Below are positions 54,457 through 64,000 of a stretch of 64,000 bases of DNA, one piece after another. Numbering within the stretch: the stretch's first letter is position 1; every line of letters begins with the position of its first letter. This stretch comes from Erodium maritimum. Lineage: Eukaryota; Streptophyta; Magnoliopsida; Geraniales; Geraniaceae. The notes beneath the pieces were generated by a model. That model was not told the DNA's origin and did not search any database. It worked only from the letters and a program-made list of their open reading frames with translations. The translations under genes and the position numbers were made by a program. The stretch covers positions 33,533,932 to 33,597,931 of the forward strand of contig OY997596.1 in assembly GCA_963921825.1 (NCBI GenBank), given 5' to 3'.

Positions 54457-55526
54457 TTTTTTTAAAGGCGAGAGTTTTATTGAAAGATCACACTCGACTT
54501 TAGGTTACAAGGAAAAACCTATAGGAAGGAGAAAACTATCTCCTAGAAACTAAACACATAGAACAATGGAACCAAAACACTAGTCCAAAGCACACTAGGG
54601 CTGAAAGTGGTGCCGTCATCGACGTTCTAGCAACCAATTCTCGGCCTATCACTTCTACCCCAACCCTCTGCACGCTCCGAGTCCAATTCACACCCTTACT
54701 TTAGAACTACTCTCCCTTTAAGACAAGTACTCGAATTACTCCTCCACATGTCAAAGGACACCCCTTTCTTCAGCAGATTCGCATCCCACGCCATCCCTAA
54801 CATATAATGTTGCAGCTTAATCACAAAAACATCCAAAGTGAACATGATTTTGTTACATAAAGATGAGTTTCTTAGTAACCACAACCCCCACAACACTAAA
54901 TATCCAGTTTGAAACCGGGCCACCCTCCACATCTTGTTTCCAAATCCCTTCCATAGACACAATAAGCTTCCCACATTCACAAGCATTACCCAAATGAAGC
55001 TTCACCACTCTATAACCCTTCCCCACACCACCCACGCCATCTCACAATGTAGTAGAAAGTGTCCCGAAGAATCAAAATCGGATCCACACATTGCACAAAA
55101 CATTTGGCATAACGGAATGTGGAGCCCTCTTTCTTCCAAAAAAACATGTTGTAGGTAGTGCATTGTGAGCCGCAAGCCATACCATCGCGCAAACCTTCGG
55201 GGGAACTTTTGAAACCCATAAGAATCATGCCCAAGGAAAGTTCATGCTTGCTAGAGCTTCCAAGGACTCGTATGTCCATGCGATCGAGAAACCTTCATTT
55301 GCCTGAATCCATACCACCCCATTCTCCCTTGAGCTGCCAACGCTGACTAACACCAATTCATCTACTAAATCCCATAATTGGTCCTTCTCCCACGGCCTCA
55401 AGCTCCTTTTAAACTCAAAAAACCACTCATCCTCATCCCAAAACTCCATTACCTTACCTGCTTTAATCACAGACAAGTAGTACAAGCGTGGGAATCGAAA
55501 CCTCAAAGCATAGCCACCCAAAAGTG
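54457..55526 (-). mobile_element. L1-type LINE, 5'-truncated 3' end
   Basis: On the plus strand it starts with a T-run (tttttttaaaggcg), the reverse of a 3' A-tail. The minus-strand frames at 55225-55526, 55010-55279 and 54696-54986 match the zinc-binding domain at the end of plant L1 ORF2: LLGGYALRFRFPRLYYLS, then AWTYESLEALASMNFPW, TTYNMFFWKK, and FALLW-like YLVLWGLWLLRNSSLCNK. Two or more frame changes break it. An 11-base candidate target duplication with one mismatch (tttccttattc at 54446, tttccgtattc at 55527) flanks it. Endonuclease and reverse transcriptase are not present. Confidence 0.8.
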
Positions 55527-55612
55527 TTTCCGTATTCATTCTCTACTTTGATGGGTGGTAGAGATTGAATCTTAATGAAACCCTAGTAAGGAATATTGGT
55601 CCTCCCTCCACC

Positions 55613-55619
55613 TATAAAT
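55613..55619 (+). promoter_or_regulatory. TATA box of the RLX-5 LTR
   Basis: tataaat within cctataaatacatgtg, about 320 bases before the LTR end. The usual LTR promoter position; the start site is not resolved. Confidence 0.55.
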
Positions 55620-55937
55620 ACATGTGACTTATTCCATCATTAGCACACAATTCACAAACACCTAAAGGAATGTATAGGAAGGGGAGAGAAACCAAAGTTT
55701 ACAAGACAAACTACGTGGACTTTGATCTCTCACATACTATTGGGGAGTATATATGCAATCCGAGTATGTTCTGGATACAAGGTTGTTATGCCCAACCAAG
55801 ATCGTATAAGAAAGGGGGCTTTTCTCTATAAGTGCATCTACAACCAGGTACTCCTAAAACTCTCTCTGTCTATATTTTCATCTTGTGATTGATTGTGATG
55901 TTCAAGATTTAGGATCGTGTATATTATGTTTAACATG

Positions 55938-55949
55938 TGGTATCAGAGC
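55938..55949 (+). other. Primer-binding site of RLX-5
   Basis: tggtatcagagc, two bases after the LTR end. Initiator Met tRNA type. It fixes the element on the plus strand. Confidence 0.9.
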
Positions 55950-56089
55950 ATGGTTTATGGAACAGTTTTATTTCCTTGATGCAAATTAAATTGTTTGATG
56001 ATATATGATGCATATTGTATAATGTGTATTAAGTTTCAGTTGAACAGTGAATTTCAGGAGAAAAAAAAGCAGGTTGAATAGTGTTCTAT

Positions 56090-56640
56090 GAACAATATTC
56101 ATATTTGAAAAGTATTCAGATCTGAACAGCATTGTGTGAACAATAATCGGATTTGAATAGTGATTTGTGAACAATAATCAGATTTGAATAGTGTTTTGTG
56201 TACAATAATCGGATTTGAACAGTGTTTTGTGAACTATAATCGAATTTGATTAGTGTTTTTAAAAAATCGTCTTAAATTTTGAAAAAAAAATATGTTTATT
56301 CTTCCTTAATTTCAAAAATTATGTTCACTACACTTCAATTTCAAAATATTAATTTTATTCTACTTTAATTTCGAAAATTTTGTTCATTGCACTTAATTTT
56401 TTTTTTAAAATATACTTATTCCACTTTAATTTTGAAAATTATGTCCATTGCATTTTAATTTCTAAAATTATAAATCTTAGACCTTAATTTTGAAAATCAT
56501 AATTTTACACTTTAATTCCTTAAGTAAGATTCTTACATCTTCGTTTTGAAATTGAAGGTACATACACTTCAATTTTTAAAATAATGAATTTTTAATTTTG
56601 AAAATCGAGTTTATTCATTTTGAGAATTATAATAATTTCA
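56090..56640 (+). repeat. Leader repeats of RLX-5
   Basis: 56090-56265 has about five 31-bp units of the form aacaataatcggatttgaat (starts at 56139, 56170, 56201, 56232). 56280-56640 has degenerate attttgaaaattatgttcat words. No gene. Confidence 0.8.
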
Positions 56641-56761
56641 TTTCTTTGTATCTGAATACCCTCTAATTGTTGCGCGCCATCACAAGAATTCTTGAAAAAG
56701 CCATATCACGATGGTTAGTTACCGATGTCCCTTTAATCTTAGCTTCAGGTATTGGGCAAAC

Positions 56762-59700
56762 TGTCACGCCCCAATTTCAGTGAACCGAACTCGGGACGCG
56801 AACATTTAAAATAATAAAACATTTGAAAACCTTTTCCATAAATCACTTTAGAATCACCAATTGTTCAAAAAAATAATCATTTACAACTTAACAAAATACG
56901 TCCCAACAAGTGGACAAAAAAACAAGGTATCCGTCACTAGACTCGAAAGATAAAACCCGGACTCCACTCCTAGCTCCTCAAGCTTCGAGATCTCACCTAG
57001 TCCGTCCTGTGATCAGTACCTGTAGGAAAAACAGCAAGGGGTGAGCTTTCGCTCATCACCACGGATAACAGACTGACTACGACATAATTAGCAGACAATG
57101 CCGGTAACACCAACAACCAACTCAACACCGGGGACCACTATCCCCCAAAACTCAAGTAACTTAACTGACACACAACCCGTTACTTCCTCAACAGACTCAA
57201 CACTCGGACTCGTAATGTAGACCCAACACCACGATCACGACCTCTTCCAAGGACTCAAAAGACCACCACGCAACCCAAGATCACAAAGGATCGCACACCA
57301 AACAGGATCACAAAGGATCGCATACCAGCTGCTCAGTAACCTCCCTCACACCCTTTACCAATCTCAAACAGGTCAGGCGGTCGACCTATCGCAATTCCTC
57401 GACACAAATTCGGATCAGGCTGTCGACCTATCGCAATTCATCGACACAAAGTCGGATCAGGCTGTCGACCTATCGCGATTCATTGACACAAAGTCGGATC
57501 AGGCTGTCGACCTATCACACTCACAACCCCAAACCACACACGCGCGGCCAGGACCCCTTTGTTGTCGGGCGGGCCCCCTACCCCATCTGAACATGCAGAC
57601 GCGTGTGCTCGTGGACCCCCGTTTCATGAAGCGGGCCCCCAACCTCAGGTAACCACAATCACAATCACAAGCAAAGTTCAACAAACAGGAACAACACAAG
57701 TTCAGCACTCCACAGGCACTCATGGCCACCCAAGACACCAACCGTAAAACACGGACTCAACAACCCCACAAGCACTCACGGCCTCCCAAGATACACCAAC
57801 AGTAACTCACGGGCTCAACAACCCTACGGGCACTCACGGCCTCTCAAAACCACCGACACTAACTCACGGGCTCAACAACCCCACGGGCACTCACGGCCAC
57901 TCAAAACCACCAACGGTAACTCACGGGCTCAACAACCCCACAGGCACTCACGGCCTCCCAAGACACACCAACAGTAACGACACGGGTTCAACAACCCCAC
58001 GAGCACTCACGGCCTTCCAAGACTCACCAACGGTAAAGACACGGGTTCAACAACCCCACGGGCAATCATGGCCACCAAAGACACCAACAGTAGAGACACG
58101 GGTTCAACAACCCCACAGTCACTCACGGCCTCCCAAGACACACCAACAGCAAAGACACGGGTTCAACAACCCCACGGGCACTCACGGCCACCCAAGACAC
58201 CAACAGTAAAGACACGGGTTCAACAACCCCACAGGCACTCACGGCCACCCAAGACACAAGATACACAAACAACCTCCGACATAATCAATGCCTCCAACAG
58301 TCCTAATATCAACAGTTTCACAATCAATCTCCAGGCATGGTCATATGCCTCCAGTACTCATAATATCGATAAGTTCACAATCAACCTCTGTGCATGGTCA
58401 TATGCCTCCAGTAATTCTAATAACGCTAAGTTCTCTGCTCCTACGACATTACTAAGTGTCACATGCATTTCCAAAATTCGCTACGTTCCCGTATCATGCA
58501 TTTCTAATATTCGACAACCTACTTAACCCACGACACCCAAGTGTCACATGCAATTCTACTGTTAACTTTCCCTAGTCAGGGCCGAGATCCGGCTACTTTT
58601 CCCTACCTCTTGAAGCATGTCACAACCGATGCTCGCTCTCCGACAATACTCCAAATTTCCCGCTTAGCCTCCTCTTTCAACGGCAGGCGACGCGGTCTAC
58701 AATTATTACAATTTACACACTTTTTATGTAAGCATGCGAAACCCGAATTTAAAGAATTAAACGCCCAAACTCAACCCCGACGATGTCGATCACTCCCAAA
58801 CTTCCCAATTACTCGACATTGTCGATAAAGGGGCTCGGAAAAGCCCAATTCGCCCGACATGGCGAATCTGCCCGGGTTTTGGAAACGCCCTTCCGGGGCT
58901 CCGAAAATTCCCGTTTTCGTTTCTATGGTCTTAGAATAATTCAAGGGTTCCAACGCAATCGACGGAATCAATTTCCGACTTCCAAGCGATTTAATTCGCG
59001 TTTAAAGTTTCTAAACCCGAAATTCCAACTTTCACAATTTAATTCCAAATTTCGATCCGGGTGATTAACGACTTGGACACGCCCCACACGACCACAATGG
59101 CAAAATTCCCTTTAACGAACCCCAAACCTCAACCATTCATCTTTAAACCAATCTTAAACAAAACCCAACCTTAATGAAACCGTTTAAACTCAAAACCTAA
59201 AATTCAAACGTTCCAAAATGAAAATCGGTTAGGTTCTCACCGTAGGGAGTGTTGATGTGAGCTCGATTCTTTTATCGTTGAGACGATCCAACGGTTCGAT
59301 GCTCGTGAATAGTGGTAAGACCCCAACACCCCCTTCTCTTTTCTCTCCTTCTTCTATCTCCCTTTCTCTCTCTAAAAGCCAATTTTTTTCTTCTTTCTTT
59401 GAAATGGACGTGTAAGCCATCACCTTTCCCTTTTGTTTTACTTTAAAAAAAAACAAACAAATACTTAAATACAAACTAACACCTAAAGTAGTCTTCCTTG
59501 TCTTGTCCCACACCTAACACCACCACTTGCTTGACAAGTGGCAAGGTGGGTCCCACACCTTTTTCCAAGAAATTACGAAACTTCACGGGCTACAAGGAAA
59601 CGGCTCAACTAAGACCGCTGCGACGACGGCTAACCTTTTTAGATCCAAAACGGTCCTCGAATGGACCAAGACGTCGCTCGGTTGACTTTTCCAGCGAAAA

Positions 59701-59896
59701 GTCAACATTTCCCAAATTGATCAGAAAGTTGTCCTGAATCCCCCGGAACTCACTTTGGTCGATAGCGGGGTCAACTTAAGTCCGGTATGACCCTCGGGGT
59801 CAATTCTTGGTTCAATTAAGTGTCTGCTTAAAAAAAATATTAAATTTTCCTGTTTTTCGCAGGTTTGACTGGCGTTGACCGGGAGTGGTTATTACA
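56762..59896 (-). repeat. Solo LTR, family B, 3135 bp, target duplication caaac
   Basis: From tgtcacgccccaatttcag to gagtggttattaca. The 5 bases caaac lie on both sides (56757-56761, 59897-59901). It carries a long array of the 57-bp type (about 57700-58262), a different second array of gtcgacctatcgcaattcat units (about 57370-57520) and a variant hairpin at 57040-57057. Inserted into the RLX-5 leader. Confidence 0.95.
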
Positions 59897-60049
59897 CAAA
59901 CTTTAGGAACCCAGACTTATTTCAATTTAGATTTCTTGAAGCCTTTATTCTGCTTTTCTTATCGAGTCTTAACCACCAGAAGCTTGTACTCTTCATGGGA
60001 AGTTCCATTTAGTAAACTCGTTCATCGGTTAGGGTTTGACACATAATTG
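59897..60049. other. Continuation of the RLX-5 interior
   Basis: Resumes directly after the target duplication of the solo LTR. No feature is recognised. Confidence 0.4.
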
Positions 60050-60510
60050 ATGCTGATGAGTTACAAAAAGTTACCCTAATAGTTGTGTTACATATAGTTA
60101 CCCTATTAGATGAGTTACACATCACATAAGGTCTACTAGATGAGTTACAAGAAGTAACCCTAACCAATGAGTTACACATAGAACAGATACTCAGGAGTTA
60201 TACATAGAGTTACAGAACTAATAATACATCGATGGATGAGTTACACATAATTACCATAATAGATGAGTTACATATAGTTACCGTACTCATGAGATGAGTT
60301 ACACATAGTTACCCGAATACTAAGTTACACATAGTTCCAATAAGTTACACATAGTCCACCTAGGTTACACATAGTTACCCTAATACTAAGGTAGACATAG
60401 CTACTCTAAGAGTCGAGTTACACATAATTACCTGAACAGATGAGTTACACATAGTTACCCTTTAGATAGGTTACAAAAAGTTACCCTAAAAGATGATACA
60501 CATAGTAACT
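60050..60510. repeat. gatgagttacacatagttac repeat array
   Basis: About 16-18 irregular units of 25-30 bases built on gatgagttacacatagttac and ending in ccctaat or similar. The units are too unequal for a simple slippage array. Confidence 0.85.
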
Positions 60511-60842
60511 ATTTCTTCTTAACGACTTCCTTGTATGTTGCAATTTCTTTGAATGCCGATGTTGCCTCCTCAACGCTTTCAACTTCACCGCTACCATATT
60601 GTTCACTATCCCCTTTGACGTGATAGTCGTTTATGGGAGGCTCTTCTTCTTCTTCTAGAGGCTCTTCCTCTCTTTACTCTTCATCTTCTGGCGTTTCTTT
60701 AGCCGGAGATGGGTAGTCCTCTTCTGGGTCTCTTGGTGGAGACTTAGATGTCGTCGGATTCTGAGCACATCCATATCCGTACCAATTATCGCTCCCTTCT
60801 AATGAGGAGTCTTTGGAAGAGCATTAATCATTCCACGACATT
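60500..60842 (-). pseudogene. Degraded acidic coding segment, unrecognised
   Basis: On the minus strand an ATG at 60842 begins MSWND; a protein-like run follows with SKDSSLEGSDNWYGYG, then PTTSKSPPRDPEEDYPSPAK and strings of glutamate, then EVESVEEATSAFKEIATYKE. Two stops interrupt it. No domain is recognised. It runs opposite to the RLX-5 primer-binding site, so it is an antisense frame of that element or older captured sequence. Confidence 0.4.
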
Positions 60843-61034
60843 TATTGTGTTGGATATATAGTAGAAGTAGACAGAAGATGAAAATTATTTGCAAAATTAT
60901 AGGCCAGATGAATATGTTCGTTCAGACGTTGATTAGATGAAACCTAATATACGTCATACATCACATCATACATCACGTCACACTTATTGTGATCTGAATA
61001 TAACCATTTCAATTAAAACATTCATGACTAAACT

Positions 61035-63667
61035 TGTCACGCCCCGAATTCGGTATAATCGGACCCGGAACGCGAACGGTGAAATAGTAAAACAATTTTC
61101 AGACATTCTAATTAAACCACTTAAAATCACCATTTAAGTTAATCAAAATAATATTTTACAACTTAAAATACGTCCAAAAAAAGCGAACAAAAACCAAAGC
61201 GTACGTCGCTAAACTCCCAAAAACCTGGACTTCCGCTCCCAGCTCTTCAAGCTTCGAGAGCTCCCCTAGTCCGCCTCGCGACCAGTACCTGTAGGAAAAG
61301 CAGCTAGGGGTGAGCATTCGCTCACCACCACGGATACCCGACTGACTACGGCATACTAGCAGAAAATGCCGGAAACACCAACAAAAGACAAAACACCGGG
61401 GACTACCATCCCCAAACTCAAATAACCCGACTGTCACATGAAAACTGTTACTTTCCCCAACCATCTAACCACCCGTACTCGTAATGTAGACCCGACACCG
61501 TAATGACGACCTCAAAGAACACAACAACACAGAAGTGATCAAAGTCACGCAAACCACAACCACAAGCCTCAGCACTTTACCGATCACGCGCCGGAAGGTG
61601 CTACACACCTGATGGGGACCACATCCCTCTACTCTTTACCGACCGCGCACCGGAGGGTACGACACACCCCTCGGGCATAAATCCAGCCTCAGCACTTTAC
61701 CAATCACGCGCCGGAAGGTGCTACACACATACGGGGAACACAGCCCTCTGCTCTTTACCAACCAGCATTGGAGGGTACGACACACCCTTCGGGCACAACT
61801 CTAACCTCAGCACTTTACCGATCACACGCCGGAAGATACGACGCACCTGACGGGAACCACAACCCTCAGCACTTTAACGACCGCACGCCGGAGGGTACGA
61901 CACACCCACGGGCATAGCTCAACAGTCATCACCAGAACAGTCACAGTCACAACCAAATAACACACAATACCCAGAAAAAAAAAATACGACAACACGACTA
62001 ACTACCACTCGGCAAGTCAGTCAACCAATACGGGTTCAGCTCCCCACAGGCACTCATGGCCACCCACAAACACAAACAATTCAATCAACCTACGGGCACA
62101 ACCAAATGCCACAAGTATTTCTAATGTTCGATACGTTCATTTATCCTACGACACTACTAAGTGTCACATGCATTTCTATTGTTCGATACGTTCACGTATC
62201 CTACGAAACCACTAAGTGTCGCCTGCATTTCTATTGTTCGATAAATTTACTTATCCTACGACACCAATACGTGTCACATGCATTTCTACTGTTAACTTTC
62301 CCTAGTAAAGGCCGAGATCCGGCTACTTTTCCCTACCTCGTAACGCTTTCCCAAAAGTCCACGCCCAAGCTCCGGCGTGCTCCAGATTACCCGCTTAGCC
62401 TCCTCTTTCCACGGTTGGCGACACGGTCTACACTGATCCCAAATAACACACTTTTTAAATAAGCAGGTGAAACCCGAATTTAACGAATTTGACGCCCAAA
62501 CACAACCCCGACAATGTCGATCAGTCCCAAGCGTCCCAATTACTCGACATTGTCAATATTGGGCCCGGAAAGGCCCGATTCGCCCGGCTCGACGAATCTG
62601 CACTGGATCGGAAAACGCCCTTCCGAGCTCCGAAAATTCCCGTTTTCGTTTCTACGATCTTAGAATAACTCAAGGGTTCCAAAGCATTCGACGGAATCAA
62701 TTTCCGACTTCCGAGCGATTTAATTCGCGTTTAAAGTTTCTAAACCCGAAATTTCTAACTTTCACAATTTAATTTCATAATTCGTTCCGGGTGTGAAATA
62801 TCGATGCGGGGATCGTCCAAAACCACCCGAACACGAAAAACCCCAGGCCCGGGAAAGTGGGCCCCACACGGCCACAATTTCGCCCCAAAACGTTCCTAAC
62901 GAACCCCAAACCTCAACCATTCGTCTTTAAACCAATTCTAACCAAAACCCAACCTTAAACAAACCGTTTAAACTCAAACCCTAAAATTCAAACGCACTAA
63001 AACGAGAAAAGAATGGGTTCTCACCGTATAGAATGACGAGGGGAGTTCGACTCCGCAGTCGTTGAGACGATTCGTCGGTCGGATCATCGGGAAATCGTCA
63101 AAAACCCTCACTTTCTTTTCCCTTTTCTCCTTCCTCCTTCTCTCTTCTTTTTCTCTTTTTTTTCTCTCCTCCTTCTCCTTTTTTTTGTAAATTTCCAAAT
63201 ACATCTATGTTGTCTTCCTTTTGTTTTGTTCAAAAATAACAACTACCACCACTTGTGTGACAAGTGGCAAGTGGGCCCCACCCTTCTGTCAGATTCACGA
63301 AATTCGGCCGTCTCGGGCCCCGAACGGTCCCATTTTCCAAGAAATTACGAAATTTCACGTGCTACAAGGAAACGGACCAACTAAGACCGCTGTAACAATG
63401 GATAAGACTTATGGATCCAAAACGGGCCTCGAACGGACCAAAACGTCGCTCGGTTGACTTTTCCGGCAAAAAGTCAACCTTTCCCAAATTGGTCAAAAAG
63501 TTGCCCTGAGTCCCCCAGAACTCACTTTGGTCGATATCAGGGTCAACTTAAGTCCGATATGACCCTCGGATTCAAATTTAGGTTCATTTAGGTGTCTGTC
63601 CCAAAATTTTAAAATTTTCCTGTTTTTCCGCCGATTTGACTAGCGTTGACCGGGAGCGGTTCTTACA
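61035..63667 (-). repeat. Solo LTR, family B variant, 2633 bp, target duplication aaact
   Basis: From tgtcacgccccgaattcgg to gagcggttcttaca. The 5 bases aaact lie on both sides (61030-61034, 63668-63672). It has few 57-bp units, a 118-119-bp array of cctcagcactttacc units (starts at 61568, 61687, 61805) and the hairpin at 61310-61327. More diverged from the other two solo LTRs. Confidence 0.94.
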
Positions 63668-64000
63668 AAACTAAATAGTCTGTACCCTACCAATAGTATA
63701 ATAATCACAAATAAATACATAGTCTGCCAAATAGTATCCTTACATATTAGATGCAGAAGCAAGCAAAGGACATGTTCATTTGTTGTGACCAACAATCACA
63801 CAATTTCCACATTTTCATCGATGCTTTGGAGCCGGTCTTCGATCCTCACTTGTTGAATGAATTCTTCTTTCTATTTGTATACCACATTTCGGTACGTAAT
63901 ATGGAAGGAGAATCGTCATAATACCTTCACGATCAGCAATATGCCACTCTGATTCTCGTAACACTAGGTAAACTATTCTATGATAAGTCGTACACCATGT
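63668..64000. other. Sequence after the third solo LTR, probably coding remnant on the minus strand
   Basis: A minus-strand stretch near 63800-63880 reads EEFIQQVRIEDRLQSIDENV with stops nearby. It may continue the same degraded coding unit as 60500-60842. No domain is recognised. Confidence 0.3.

Larger units (their letters stand above)
54430..55935 (+). repeat. 5' LTR of leader element (RLX-5), split by an L1 fragment
   Basis: Begins tgttggtaaggaag and ends atgtttaaca, TG...CA with matching TGTT/AACA ends, followed by a primer-binding site. Without the L1 fragment it is about 430 bp. It has a TATA box at 55613. The superfamily cannot be assigned because no coding domain of this element is in view. 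Confidence 0.65.

Noticed and set aside
55147-55539. Novel tryptophan-rich host protein
   Set aside because: The wording and order match the zinc-binding end of plant L1 ORF2, so it is a LINE remnant.

Overview
The window looks like nuclear DNA of a flowering plant, probably a eudicot. It is packed with plant-type LTR retrotransposons (Ty3/gypsy chromoviruses and Ty1/copia elements primed by initiator Met tRNA), Mutator-like, hAT, CACTA and PIF/Harbinger DNA transposons, an L1-type LINE and a tRNA-derived SINE. No complete host gene, rRNA gene, functional tRNA gene, operon or CRISPR array can be supported. The nested stacking suggests repeat-rich, probably heterochromatic intergenic DNA.

Layout. 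1-13814: inner part and 3' LTR of a plus-strand gypsy element (gypsy-1, Tekay/Del-like). It holds a copia fragment (copia-1, 3308-6477) inside its pol end and a gag-protease-only LTR element (8900-12669) inside its 3' LTR. 13815-19729: old DNA-transposon ground, with a PIF/Harbinger remnant on the minus strand (about 14140-16015), an unassigned non-coding stretch, a CACTA remnant with TNP2 similarity on the plus strand (about 17690-19230), and a short exon-like ORF (19281-19514). 19730-35443: a minus-strand copia element (copia-3) split by copia-2 (23263-27351) and a second gypsy element (gypsy-2, 27352-34168). 35434-41132: one arm of a long-terminal-repeat DNA element, an unrecognised ORF, copia-4 (about 36430-39455) and a plus-strand LTR of the copia-1/2 family (39456-41132). 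41133-43447: unassigned DNA. 43448-49551: a Mutator-like element with exact 9-bp target duplications, carrying an hAT end, a 3.5-kb solo LTR and a SINE. 49834-54319: a long-inverted-repeat element holding an hAT-like element (50260-53645, exact 8-bp target duplications) whose core is three tandem copies of an 826-827-bp gene-like module. 54430-64000: start of another LTR element (LTR, primer-binding site, repeat-rich leader) interrupted by an L1 fragment and two more solo LTRs (56762-59896, 61035-63667).

The pieces do not form one working pathway; they are layers of insertion. The relative order can be read from nesting: DNA transposons and the host-like strands are oldest, copia-3, copia-4 and the leader element come next, and the gypsy LTR family, copia-1/2 and the gag-protease element are youngest, with sister LTRs that differ by only about 2-3 percent by eye. 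The most interesting features are the hAT element with the triplicated gene-like module, three solo LTRs in a row with perfect target duplications, the minisatellites and conserved hairpin carried by those LTRs, and the small gag-protease element. I did not find evidence for a wholly new biological system.
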